Assembly: GCF_000744655.1 (NCBI RefSeq)
Contig: NZ_JQMJ01000004.1
Coordinates: 1,798,001 to 1,862,000, forward strand
Length of the DNA stretch: 64,000 nt
Origin: Streptacidiphilus rugosus AM-16
GTDB lineage: Bacteria; Actinomycetota; Actinomycetes; Streptomycetales; Streptomycetaceae
Direction: 5' to 3'
Positions within the stretch are counted from its first letter, which is position 1; each line of letters begins with the position of its first letter. The translations under genes and the position numbers were made by a program. Under the pieces are notes generated by a model, which saw nothing but the letters and a program-made list of their open reading frames with translations, did not search any database and was not told the DNA's origin. Shown here one piece after another: positions 40,642 through 48,846 of the stretch.

Positions 40642-40695
40642 TCCGCAGCTCAGCCCGACCGATCTCCGCCACCCATCACTGTGAGGACACCTCTC

Positions 40696-41844
40696 ATGTC
40701 GCAGCCTTCCGTTTCGCACCGTTCGCGCCGCTTCGTTCCGACCAGACGTGCGGCGCTCGCCGCCGTCGCCGCCGTGACCGCCGCCGGGCTGCTGAGCGCC
40801 TGCGGCTACGGCTCGAAGGCGGCCACGACCTCTTCTGACAACGGCTCCGCCTCCACTGCGGCCTCGGGCGCCGCGGCGCTCTCGACCGGCACCGTGCACA
40901 TCGGCTACTTCGCCAACCTGACCCACGCGACGCCGCTGATCGGCATCTACGACGGCAAGTTCGCGGCGGCGCTGGGCGGCACGAAGATAGCCACGCAGAT
41001 CTTCAACGCCGGCCCTAGCGAGATCGAGGCGCTGAACTCCGGCGCGATCGACATCGCCTGGATCGGCCCCTCCCCCGCGATCAACGGCTACGTGAAGTCG
41101 AAGGGCGCGGCGCTCAAGATCATCTCCGGTGCCACCTCCGGCGGCGCCGAGCTGGTCGTCAACCCGGCCACGATCAAGAGCGAGGCCGACCTCAAGGGCA
41201 AGAAGATCGCCACCCCGCAGGCCGGCAACACCCAGGACGTGGCGCTGCTCAACTACCTGGCCGGCAAGGGCCTCAAGGTCGACCCGAAGACCGGCGGCGG
41301 CGACGTCTCGGTCATCCGGACCGACAACAGCGTCACCCCGTCCGCCTACGCCTCCGGCCAGATCGACGGCGCGTGGGTGCCCGAGCCGACCGCGTCGAAG
41401 CTGGTCGCCGAGGGCGCGAAGGTGCTCATCGACGAGAAGTCGCTGTGGCCGAACGGCAAGTTCGTCTCCACCAACGTCGTCGTCTCGCAGTCCTTCCTCA
41501 AGGCCCACCCGGACGTGGTCAAGGCCGTGCTGAAGGCGTCCGTCGACACCAACGCCTGGATCACCGCCAACCCGGCCCAGGCCCAGCAGGACGCCAACGC
41601 CGCGCTCAAGGCGCTCAGCGGCAAGGCCCTCAGCGCCAAGGTGCTCGCCGCCGCCTGGAGCGAGCTCTCCGTCACCGACGACCCGCTGGCCGCGACCCTG
41701 CAGAGCGAGGCGCAGCACGCCGTGACCGCGGGCTTCATCAAGCAGCCCGACCTCAGCGGCATCTACGACCTCACTCTGCTCAACCAGGTCCTGACCGCCG
41801 AGGGCAAGCCGGCCGTCTCCGCCGCCGGACTCGGCGCGCAGTAG
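40696..41844 (+). CDS. Sulfonate/taurine-type ABC transporter substrate-binding lipoprotein
   Basis: A 382-residue lipoprotein. The signal has twin arginines (SRRFVPTRR) and a lipobox LLSAC with Cys36, so it may be Tat-exported and lipid-anchored. The mature NMT1/SsuA-like domain has HIGYFANLTHATPLIGIYDG, FNAGPSEIEALNSGAIDIAW, KKIATPQAGNTQD and GQIDGAWVPEP. Homologues bind aliphatic sulfonates, taurine or related anions. Location behind cysN supports sulfur import, but no sulfonate monooxygenase is in the window. GAGGA lies 8 bp before ATG 40696. Confidence 0.9.
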   Translation: MSQPSVSHRSRRFVPTRRAALAAVAAVTAAGLLSACGYGSKAATTSSDNGSASTAASGAAALSTGTVHIGYFANLTHATPLIGIYDGKFAAALGGTKIATQIFNAGPSEIEALNSGAIDIAWIGPSPAINGYVKSKGAALKIISGATSGGAELVVNPATIKSEADLKGKKIATPQAGNTQDVALLNYLAGKGLKVDPKTGGGDVSVIRTDNSVTPSAYASGQIDGAWVPEPTASKLVAEGAKVLIDEKSLWPNGKFVSTNVVVSQSFLKAHPDVVKAVLKASVDTNAWITANPAQAQQDANAALKALSGKALSAKVLAAAWSELSVTDDPLAATLQSEAQHAVTAGFIKQPDLSGIYDLTLLNQVLTAEGKPAVSAAGLGAQ

Positions 41845-41976
41845 CCGGCGCGGGACCCGCATGACTCCGGGAGCCGCTCCGTTCCGCGTCGATGCCCGAT
41901 CCACTCGGGCCGGAGCGGCCTCCGGCCACAATTCGACACCACCCCACGACCGCAGCCCGAACCAGGAGGTGACCGC

Positions 41977-42759
41977 ATGACCGCCCTGCTGACCGAAGCC
42001 GGCCTCATGACCGAGACCGCTGTCCGGCTGGACCACGTCACCAAGTCCTTCGGCCGCAGCGCAGCGGCCCACGTCGTCCTGGACGACATCAGCCTGAACG
42101 TCGCCCCCGGCGAGTTCGTCTGCCTGCTCGGCGCCTCCGGCTGCGGCAAGTCGACCCTGCTCAACCTGGTGGCCGGACTGGACCGTCCGACCAGCGGCGC
42201 GATCGAGGTGCCCGGCGGGCGCGCCGCGCTGATGTTCCAGGAGCACGCGCTCTTCCCGTGGCTGACCGCCGGCCAGAACATCGAGCTGGCGCTGCGGCTG
42301 CGCGGCGTGCCGCGCGGCGAGCGCCGCGCGGAGGCCCAGCGGCTGCTGGAGCTGGTCCGCCTCGGCGGCGCGCACGGCAAGCGCGTGCACGAGCTGTCCG
42401 GCGGCATGCGCCAGCGCGTCGCGATGGCCCGCGCGCTCGCCCAGGACGCCAAGGTGCTGCTGATGGACGAGCCCTTCGCCGCGCTCGACGCGATCACCCG
42501 CGACGTGCTGCACGAGGAGCTCATCCAGATCTGGACCGAGACCGGCGTCTCCGTCCTGTTCGTCACGCACAACGTGCGCGAGGCCGTCCGGCTCGCCGAG
42601 CGTGTCGTGCTGCTCTCCTCCCGCCCCGGGCGCATCGCCCAGGAGTGGACCATCGACCTGCCCCAGCCGCGCCGGATCGAATCGGCGGGCGTGGCCGACC
42701 TCGCGGTGGAGATCACCGACCAGCTCCGAGGGGAGATCCGCCGCCATGTCCAGCACTGA
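41977..42759 (+). CDS. Sulfonate/nitrate-type ABC transporter ATPase
   Basis: A 260-residue ABC ATPase of the SsuB/TauB/NrtD group. Walker A GASGCGKST is at residues 52-60, the Q-loop reads MFQEHALFPW, the signature LSGGMRQR, and Walker B LLMDEPFAALD with LFVTHNVREAV after it. AGGAGGTGA before ATG 41977 is an excellent ribosome-binding site. The 3' end overlaps the permease start by 14 bp, so the two are coupled. It powers the permease at 42746 with the lipoprotein at 40696. Confidence 0.95.
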   Translation: MTALLTEAGLMTETAVRLDHVTKSFGRSAAAHVVLDDISLNVAPGEFVCLLGASGCGKSTLLNLVAGLDRPTSGAIEVPGGRAALMFQEHALFPWLTAGQNIELALRLRGVPRGERRAEAQRLLELVRLGGAHGKRVHELSGGMRQRVAMARALAQDAKVLLMDEPFAALDAITRDVLHEELIQIWTETGVSVLFVTHNVREAVRLAERVVLLSSRPGRIAQEWTIDLPQPRRIESAGVADLAVEITDQLRGEIRRHVQH

Positions 42760-43657
42760 TCTGATCAAGACCGCGCCGGCCCCTCCCGGCGCCTCCGCCT
42801 CCGACGCCGCGTCCGTCGGCGCGGGCCTGGACGCGCTGGAGACCGAGACCGTCGAGCGCACTCCCTTCCGGCAGGTGCTCACCGGCAAGGTGCTGCCGCC
42901 GCTGATCGCGATCGCGCTGGTGCTGGTGGTCTGGCAGCTCGCGTACGCCGCCCACATCAAGCGTCCCGACCTGCTGCCCAGCCCGCTCGACGTCTGGAAC
43001 AGCCTGCACGACCAGTGGCTGCAGGGGACCATCCTCTCGACCATCTGGACCTCCCTCTCACGGGGTGTGCTGGGGTTCGTGATCTCGGTCGTGATCGGCA
43101 CGCCGATCGGCCTGCTGGTGGCCAAGGTGAAGCCGGTCCGCGCCGCGATCGGGCCGATCCTGTCCGGCCTGCAGTCGATCCCGTCCGTCGCCTGGGTGCC
43201 CGCCTCGGTGATCTGGTTCGGGCTCAGCAACGCGACCATCTACGCCGTCGTCCTGCTCGGCGCGGTGCCCTCGATCGCCAACGGCCTGGTCGCCGGCGTG
43301 GACCAGGTGCAGCCGATCTACCTGCGGGCCGGGCGGACCCTGGGCGCCACCGGCCTGCGCGGGATCTGGCACGTGCTGCTGCCGGCCGCGCTGCCCGGCT
43401 ACATCGCCGGGCTCAAGCAGGGCTGGGCCTTCTCCTGGCGCTCGCTGATGGCCGCCGAGCTCATCGCCAGCTCGCCCGCGCTCGGCCTGGGGCTGGGAGC
43501 GCAGCTCGAGTTCTCCCGCGAGAACCTCGACATGAGCGGTGTGCTCGCCACCATCATTCTCATCCTCGTCGTCGGCATCGGCATCGAGCTGCTCGTCTTC
43601 AACCCGATCGAGCGACGCGTGCTGCGGTCCCGCGGCCTGCTGACGGCTCGCCGGTGA
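42746..43657 (+). CDS. Sulfonate/nitrate-type ABC transporter permease
   Basis: A 303-residue BPD-type permease. After a soluble 55-residue N-terminus, about six membrane segments span residues 50-290. TLGATGLRGIWHVLLPAALP is the EAA coupling helix (about 195-225), typical of SsuC/TauC. IWTSLSRGVLGFVISVVIGT and ASVIWFGLSNATIYAVVLLG mark the conserved helices. ATG 42746 lies inside the 3' end of the ATPase gene. The chelatase gene begins 12 bp after its stop. Confidence 0.95.
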   Translation: MSSTDLIKTAPAPPGASASDAASVGAGLDALETETVERTPFRQVLTGKVLPPLIAIALVLVVWQLAYAAHIKRPDLLPSPLDVWNSLHDQWLQGTILSTIWTSLSRGVLGFVISVVIGTPIGLLVAKVKPVRAAIGPILSGLQSIPSVAWVPASVIWFGLSNATIYAVVLLGAVPSIANGLVAGVDQVQPIYLRAGRTLGATGLRGIWHVLLPAALPGYIAGLKQGWAFSWRSLMAAELIASSPALGLGLGAQLEFSRENLDMSGVLATIILILVVGIGIELLVFNPIERRVLRSRGLLTARR

Positions 43658-43669
43658 CGGGCGGACGCG

Positions 43670-44418
43670 ATGACCAGGCTCCTCCTCCTCGCCCACGGCA
43701 GCCGTGACCCGCGGCACGCCGCGACCATGACCGAGCTCGCCGCGCTGACCCGCGCGGCGCGCGCGGGCGTGGACGTGCGCGTCGGCTACCTCGACCACTG
43801 CGCGCCCCGGATCCCGCGCGCGCTGGAGCAGTTGGCCGAGGAGGGTGAGGGCCCGGTCGTCGCGGTGCCGCTGCTGCTCGCACGGGCCTACCACGCCAAG
43901 ACCGACATCCCCGGCGTGCTGCGCGAGGCGGCGGCCAGGCTGCCGCGCCTGAACGTCCGTCAGGCGGAGGTGCTGGGGCCCTCACCGCTGCTGCTGCGCG
44001 CGCTGGAGCGCCGACTGGCCGAGGCGGGCGTCCGCCCCTCCGCCGACACCGGCGTCGTGCTCGCGGCGGCCGGCTCCTCCGACCCGGCCGCGAACGCGGC
44101 GGTCCGCGCGACGGCCGCCGCCTGGGCCCGCACGGCCGGCTGGGGCGGCGTGGCCGTGGCCCACGCCTCCGCCGCGCCCCCGTCCGTGGCCGACGCCGCG
44201 GCCGCCCTCCGCGCCCAGGGCCTGCGCCGCCTCGCCGTCGCCCCTACCTGCTCGCCCCCGGCCTGCTCCCCGACCGCATCACGGCCCAGGCCGCGACGGC
44301 GGGCATCCCCACCGTCGCGGCCCCGCTCGGCGCGTCCCCCGACCTCGCCGAGCTGCTGTGGCAACGCTACGACGAGGCACTGACAACCGCGCACCTGCCG
44401 CTGGCCGTCGGGGCCTGA
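43670..44418 (+). pseudogene. Sirohydrochlorin chelatase (CbiX/SirB-like), frameshifted
   Basis: The first ~190 codons encode a CbiX-type chelatase (LLLLAHGSRDPRH, GYLDHCAPRIPRAL, VVAVPLLLARAYHAKTDIPG), which inserts Fe or Co into sirohydrochlorin; iron would give siroheme for SirA. At about 44241 the frame shifts in a run of C. The original frame then gives an Arg/Ser/Pro-rich tail to a stop at 44383. The shifted frame continues the family sequence (YLLAPGLLPDRITAQAATAG ... ELLWQRYDEAL) to a stop at 44418. One missing C, giving CCCC instead of CCCCC, explains this. It is either a real truncation of the second domain or a sequencing error. Confidence 0.85.
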
Positions 44419-44425
44419 ACCCGGG

Positions 44426-44956
44426 TCAGAGGGCGATCCAGTAGCGGCGCTTCGCGCCGTGTTCCGTGCGCCGGACGTCTTCCAGGACGCCGCCGTTGCG
44501 TTCGATGGTGACGGCGGAGGCGGTGTTGTCCTCGTCGCAGGTGACCAGGACGCGGTCCAGGCCGAGCGCACGGGCCTCGGGCAGCGCCGCGCCCAGCGCC
44601 CAACTCGCCAGCCCGCGGCGCCGTGCGGAGGGCCGGACGCTGTAGCCGATGTGGCCGCCGACGGCGAAGAGGAAGTCGTTGACGTAGTGGCGCAGGTCGA
44701 TCGCACCGAGGTACGCGCCGTCGGCGGCGATCCACCAGTGCGTGGCGTGCACCCGGCCCTCGCCCACCGGGCGGGACCGGTCGGCCTGGAGCAGCAGGCG
44801 GTCGACCCACTCGGCGAAGCCCTCGGGAGCATCGAGGTCGAGATCGCCCGCGAGCCGCAGACCGGTGCCGTCCTGGTGCGCGCCCGCAGGCCACTCGTCG
44901 CGGGCCTCCCGCCAGGAGGCGTGCAGGGCGGCGGTGGGCGGGATCAGCTCGGGCAT
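44426..44956 (-). CDS. GNAT family N-acetyltransferase
   Basis: A 176-residue acetyltransferase. The acetyl-CoA binding segment has IGYSVRPSARRRGLASWALG (Q/RxxGxA-type loop), followed by LVTCDEDNTASAVTIERNGGV. The N-terminal half (ELIPPTAALHASWREARDEW) resembles GNATs close to the RimJ and puromycin-acetyltransferase-like groups, but the acceptor substrate is unknown. It converges on the chelatase gene, ending 7 bp after that gene's repaired stop. The upstream MMPL terminator separates it from that gene. Confidence 0.9.
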   Translation of the reverse strand: MPELIPPTAALHASWREARDEWPAGAHQDGTGLRLAGDLDLDAPEGFAEWVDRLLLQADRSRPVGEGRVHATHWWIAADGAYLGAIDLRHYVNDFLFAVGGHIGYSVRPSARRRGLASWALGAALPEARALGLDRVLVTCDEDNTASAVTIERNGGVLEDVRRTEHGAKRRYWIAL

Positions 44957-44984
44957 GGCTGGACCCTAGCACCGGCGAAAACGC

Positions 44985-45026
44985 GCAGGAGGGGCCGCAG
45001 CCCTGCCCGGCTGCGGCCCCTCCTGC
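44985..45026 (-). terminator. Terminator of the MMPL transporter gene
   Basis: A perfect 18 bp stem (44985-45002 with 45009-45026, core GGAGGGGCCGCAGCC) with a 6 nt loop sits 22 bp after the minus-strand stop. On that strand it is soon followed by GCGTTTTCGC, giving a short T-tract. Confidence 0.9.
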
Positions 45027-45048
45027 TGCTCGGCGACTCAGCGTCGGA

Positions 45049-47238
45049 TCAACGCCGGCCGGAGTCCACCTGCTCGCCGACGGCGTCGCCGTCGTCCTTC
45101 CGCAGGCCGACCGAACCGGCGACGACCCGGCTGGTGGTCGCCTTCCTGCGGTCGGCGTGTCCGGGCCACCAGGCGGCGTGGCCGATGAGCGCGGTCAGCG
45201 AGGGCGTGAAGAACATCGCCATGACGAAGGCGGCGAGGAAGATGCCGAAGCTGAGCGCGAAGCTCATCTCGGTCAGGAAGGAGTTCCCGCCGAAAGCCAG
45301 CATCGCGAACGTCGCCGCGAGGATGAAGCCCGCCGCGGCCACCGTCGGACCCGCGTGGCGGACCGCCATCGACGCCGCGTCACGCGGCTCGCGGCCCTCC
45401 TGCGCCTCCTCGCGGAGACGGGCGATCATCAGGATGTTGTAGTCGGTCCCGATCGCCACCACGAAGAGGTACATGATGACCGGCAGCATGAACATCAACC
45501 CGGCATCGCCCTTGAGGTTCTGGAAGATGAGAACCGTAGAGCCGAGCGTCGCACCGAATCCGAGGGCCACCGACGCCATCAGGTACCACGGTGCCACCAC
45601 GCTGCGCAGCAGGAGGCCGAGGATGACCATGATCAGGAGGGCCGCGACCGGGAAAACCGTCCCGTAGTCGTGGTTGATGGCGGCGTTGAAGTCCTTGTAG
45701 ACCGACGTCATGCCGCCCACCAGAGCCTTGCTCCCGGTCGGCGCGGCCGTGTGCGCGGCATCGCGCACGTCCACGATGGCACTGAGGGCCTTGTCCGTAT
45801 TGGCCCCGTACTTCAGCTCGAGGGTGAAGTCGGCCGTCGAGCCGTCAGCACTGACCTTCGGCGGCAACACAGTGGCGACTCCGTCGGCCGCGGCGAGCTT
45901 TTGACCAAAGGCCGGGAACTGAGAGGGGTCAAGCTTCTGACCGTCAGTGCTGACCAGGAACACCGTCGTGGGCTCGGAGGCACCGGCCGAGTAGGCAGCG
46001 GCGATCTCGTTCTGGACGATCGTGGACTCGGCCGTCTTCGGCACCGCACCCGCGGAAAGGTCGAAGGTCGGCTTGAAGCCCGCGGCACCGAGCGTCAGCG
46101 CGAGCATCAGCAGGCCCGTGATCGCGGCAATCAGAGCGGGGCGACGGCCGACCGTGCGACCGACGGCCTCGAATCGGGAACCGGTCGGCTCGACCCCCCA
46201 GGACTTGGACGCCCAGAAGAGCGCCCGCGGGGGAATGAGCGAGCAGATCGCCGGGAAGAGCGTCAGGCCCGCGAGCAGCGTGACCGCCACGGCGATCGCG
46301 AGGGCCGGCCCCATCTGCTTGAGAAAACCGACGCTGGAGAGCAGAAGCGCGAGGAAAGCGATGATGACCGTACCCGCAGCGGAGGCAATGGCCTCGCCGA
46401 CGCGGCCCACCGCGTTGATCATCGCTTCCTTGGGCTCCTCCCCCATCCGCAGTCGTTCGCGGTAGCGGAACATCAGGAAGAGGAAGTAGTCGGTGCCGAC
46501 ACCCAACAACACGATCAGCAGGATCTGCGAGATCGAGCTGTTGGACTGGAGCCCGAAGAGCTTGGTGGCGTCCGCGATGAGACCGTTCGCGGTCGTGTCG
46601 ACCAGGAGGAAGAGCGTGACCACCGGAAGGAAGGTCAAGATGACCGAGCGGAAGATCAGCGCCATCGACAGGATGATCACGAGGACCGCCCCCAGGCCGG
46701 ACAGGGCCGTGCCCTTCTCCGATGCCTTCTGCTGGTCCAGCGCGGTGGCCGCCTGACCACCCACCTTGGCGTCGAGTCCAGTGCCCTTGACCATGGACGG
46801 GAGGTCGTCACGGATCTTCTGGACCGCGTCGTTCTGTGCCGGCTGCCCGGTGGTCTTGCTGTCCATCTGGACCAGGACCATGTCGTACTTGCCGTCCTTC
46901 GACGGCGCCCCGGGCACGACCTTCTGGACCTGGTCGATCTTCTTGTTCTGCAGAGCGAGAGCCAACTGCTTGGCCTGGGCAAGGTCAGCCGGGCTCAACG
47001 CCGACCCGTCGGTGCGCTGCAACAGCACCACCGCAGCCGGGGTGAACGCGCTCGGGAACGCCTTCGTCTGGACCTCGGCCGCCTGGATGGACTCGTAGCT
47101 CTTCGGAAGGAAGGAGCTCTGGTCACTGCTCGAGGGCAGCGACGGCGCAGTGAGCAGGATGGCGGCCGCGGCGACCACCCAGGCCACGATCGTCCAGACG
47201 GGGTGTCGGACGACTGTGCGCCCGATCCGGTGAAACAT
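45049..47238 (-). CDS. MMPL/RND family transporter, upstream-operator type
   Basis: A 729-residue MMPL transporter. The N-terminal segment is MFHRIGRTVVRHPVWTIVAW and a first extracytoplasmic domain lies at about 45-180. Two sets of five to six helices follow, with the second extracytoplasmic domain at about 400-520. The proton-relay motif GTDYFLFLMFRYRERL and its repeat IGTDYNILMIARLREEAQEG are clear. Such pumps export lipids, glycolipids or drugs. ATG 47238 is preceded by GGAGGGG, which decides the start over an open upstream extension. G+C dips below the local average, and twin operators lie upstream. Confidence 0.93.
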   Translation of the reverse strand: MFHRIGRTVVRHPVWTIVAWVVAAAAILLTAPSLPSSSDQSSFLPKSYESIQAAEVQTKAFPSAFTPAAVVLLQRTDGSALSPADLAQAKQLALALQNKKIDQVQKVVPGAPSKDGKYDMVLVQMDSKTTGQPAQNDAVQKIRDDLPSMVKGTGLDAKVGGQAATALDQQKASEKGTALSGLGAVLVIILSMALIFRSVILTFLPVVTLFLLVDTTANGLIADATKLFGLQSNSSISQILLIVLLGVGTDYFLFLMFRYRERLRMGEEPKEAMINAVGRVGEAIASAAGTVIIAFLALLLSSVGFLKQMGPALAIAVAVTLLAGLTLFPAICSLIPPRALFWASKSWGVEPTGSRFEAVGRTVGRRPALIAAITGLLMLALTLGAAGFKPTFDLSAGAVPKTAESTIVQNEIAAAYSAGASEPTTVFLVSTDGQKLDPSQFPAFGQKLAAADGVATVLPPKVSADGSTADFTLELKYGANTDKALSAIVDVRDAAHTAAPTGSKALVGGMTSVYKDFNAAINHDYGTVFPVAALLIMVILGLLLRSVVAPWYLMASVALGFGATLGSTVLIFQNLKGDAGLMFMLPVIMYLFVVAIGTDYNILMIARLREEAQEGREPRDAASMAVRHAGPTVAAAGFILAATFAMLAFGGNSFLTEMSFALSFGIFLAAFVMAMFFTPSLTALIGHAAWWPGHADRRKATTSRVVAGSVGLRKDDGDAVGEQVDSGRR

Positions 47239-47561
47239 GTCGATTGCCCCTCCACGGCATGGATCACCGCCACCCCGGGTGAGGACGTGGGCAGGGCGAT
47301 CTGGCCACCCGACTAGCCGGGCGGCAGGTAAGTATCCTGTGAGGCATCCTAAGAAAGTCACTAGCCGCGCGGCAAGTCGGTTCCGAAGCCCCGGGGCCAC
47401 TCACGGCGTCCTTAGGTCTGCCGGACATTATTTTGCCTGGCCCAGCCGCTGGTGACCTCGTCCCCCGGGTGGATCCGCCTCCTGCTCAGGGTGGAGATCC
47501 GTCCCCGAAGCATCCCCCAGCGGCCGGTCCCCCGCCGGCCCCGCACCCGAGCCGCCTTCGA
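47239..47561. other. Regulatory intergenic region of the MMPL gene
   Basis: The 323 bp between the MMPL start and the next minus-strand gene holds the two related dyads at 47312-47377 and an A/T-rich patch around 47345-47360 likely to contain the promoter. No gene is supported here. Confidence 0.55.
47312..47377. promoter_or_regulatory. Twin palindromic operators upstream of the MMPL gene
   Basis: ACTAGCCGGGCGGCAGGT (47312-47329) and ACTAGCCGCGCGGCAAGT (47360-47377) match at 15 of 18 positions, are spaced 48 bp apart, and are near-perfect dyads (ACTNGCC-N4-GGCNAGT). The site pair 75-140 bp upstream of the start is typical of TetR or MarR repression of an exporter. The regulator gene is not in this window. 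Confidence 0.65.
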
Positions 47562-48047
47562 TCAATCCTCGACAGACCGCCCGCGCCAGGAATCGGGCGC
47601 CTCGGCGATGCCGCGCTCCAGCAACCAGGCTGCCGCCTCCGCCAGGCCTCGCGCCGCATGCAGCTCGGCGTCGAAGGACGCGGTCTTCCGCTCGATGGTG
47701 TGCGTGCCGCAGTCCGCCACGTGGTCGCAGCGAACCGAGACCGTCGCGTCCAACTCCCAGCGCCGGGCCACTCCAGGGCCCGGCTCGCTGCCACGCCCTC
47801 GGTCCAGAGCGACGACGAAGGAGACGTCGACCACTTCCGCGCAACCGAAGAGGGAAGCCTCCGCTTCGACGTGTCCGTGATGGAACTCCAGGCCACTGCC
47901 CGTCCAACCGGGACGGACGCCCAGACGCTCCGCCAGCTTCTCGATCCGGGTGCTCGCCTGCCCCAGGAGAGCCAGGAGCTCGCCCGGGCTCTCGGCGTCC
48001 GGAAACACCCAACGCACATCTCCGGCGGCCAACGCCGTCGTCTCCAC
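47562..48047 (-). CDS. Unrecognised protein, 161 residues
   Basis: A minus-strand frame with normal streptomycete codon use, directly behind the exonuclease gene (17 bp after its stop). The predicted product starts at GTG 48047 and reads DVRWVFPDAESPGELLALLG, then FHHGHVEAEASLFGCAEVVD and ELDATVSVRCDHVADCGTHT. Alternating beta-like strands are followed by a C-terminal helical segment (ELHAARGLAEAAAWLLERGI). Three cysteines are present; no signal peptide or membrane segment. I do not recognise the family. The start is uncertain because no ribosome-binding site is visible. It is probably cotranscribed with the exonuclease. Confidence 0.6.
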   Translation of the reverse strand: METTALAAGDVRWVFPDAESPGELLALLGQASTRIEKLAERLGVRPGWTGSGLEFHHGHVEAEASLFGCAEVVDVSFVVALDRGRGSEPGPGVARRWELDATVSVRCDHVADCGTHTIERKTASFDAELHAARGLAEAAAWLLERGIAEAPDSWRGRSVED

Positions 48048-48064
48048 GGCCGTTGGTCCCGTGC

Positions 48065-48766
48065 TCAGCGCAGCGGCCAGGCGCCGTCGATCACGGCGGT
48101 CGGGTCCTTCGCGCGACGCAGCCAGCTCTCCAGGTCGGCGGCCCAGGCCGCGTGCCAGCCGGCCTGGCGGGTGTGGAGGGTCTGCGGGGCCGCCCCGCCG
48201 ACCTCGGGGTAGCGCTGGCCGAGCGCGAGGGCGACGCGGACCGCGGCCAGCGCGTCCGCGCCGGCCTCGTGGGCGTCGGCCAGCTCGACGCCGTACAGCG
48301 CGCAGGCGTTCTCCAGCGAACGCGAGCCCTTGCGGTACTTGTCCACGGCGCGGTCCACCACCAGCGGATCCACCACCGGGCCGACCGGCCCGCCGCCGAG
48401 CTGGCGCTCCAGCGAGGGCAGGTCGTGCCGGCGCAGCTCCGCCGCGAGCAGGCTGAGGTCGAACGGCGCGTTGTAGACGACGACGGGCACGCCCTCGCGC
48501 CAGTAGGAGACGAGCGCCGCAGCGACCTCCGCGACGACCTCGACGGCCGGGCGGCCCTCGACGACGGCGCGCCGGGTGGTGATGCCGTGCACGGCCGTGG
48601 CGTCCGCGGGGATCTCCACGCCCGGGTCCGCCAGCCACTCCCTGAGCCGGACCGGCTCGCCGCCCTTCGCCTCCACCAGCGCCGCGGAGACGATCCGCGA
48701 CTCGGCCGGCTCGGTACCGGTGGTCTCCAAGTCGAAGCCGACCAAGGTGTCGTGCAACCAGCTCAT
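48065..48766 (-). CDS. DEDDh 3'-5' exonuclease (DnaQ-like)
   Basis: A 233-residue exonuclease resembling the epsilon proofreading fold. Exo I reads LVGFDLETTGTEP, Exo II VVYNAPFDLSLL, and Exo III HEAGADALAAVRVAL, giving the DEDDh acidic residues and catalytic His. The last 45 residues (PQTLHTRQAGWHAAWAADL) are a family-specific extension. It likely trims DNA or RNA in repair; it is not the replicative polymerase subunit, since polymerase III genes are absent. ATG 48766 begins MSWLHDTL. Confidence 0.93.
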   Translation of the reverse strand: MSWLHDTLVGFDLETTGTEPAESRIVSAALVEAKGGEPVRLREWLADPGVEIPADATAVHGITTRRAVVEGRPAVEVVAEVAAALVSYWREGVPVVVYNAPFDLSLLAAELRRHDLPSLERQLGGGPVGPVVDPLVVDRAVDKYRKGSRSLENACALYGVELADAHEAGADALAAVRVALALGQRYPEVGGAAPQTLHTRQAGWHAAWAADLESWLRRAKDPTAVIDGAWPLR

Positions 48767-48846
48767 CAGGCGCGTCCTCTCGTCCCGTTGACCACCATCA
48801 TCCCGTCCGGCACTGACACGCCCCGCAGGGGGTCGGCACAGCGGGG

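Noticed and set aside
38158-43239. A 1,693-codon minus-strand frame across the sulfur cluster
   Set aside because: It overlaps five well-defined genes in antisense; the high G+C third positions suppress stop codons. No motifs are present.
47433-48212. Plus-strand frame opposite the 161-residue gene and exonuclease
   Set aside because: Pro/Arg-rich product without recognisable structure; the minus-strand frame has better amino-acid balance and is contiguous with the exonuclease gene.
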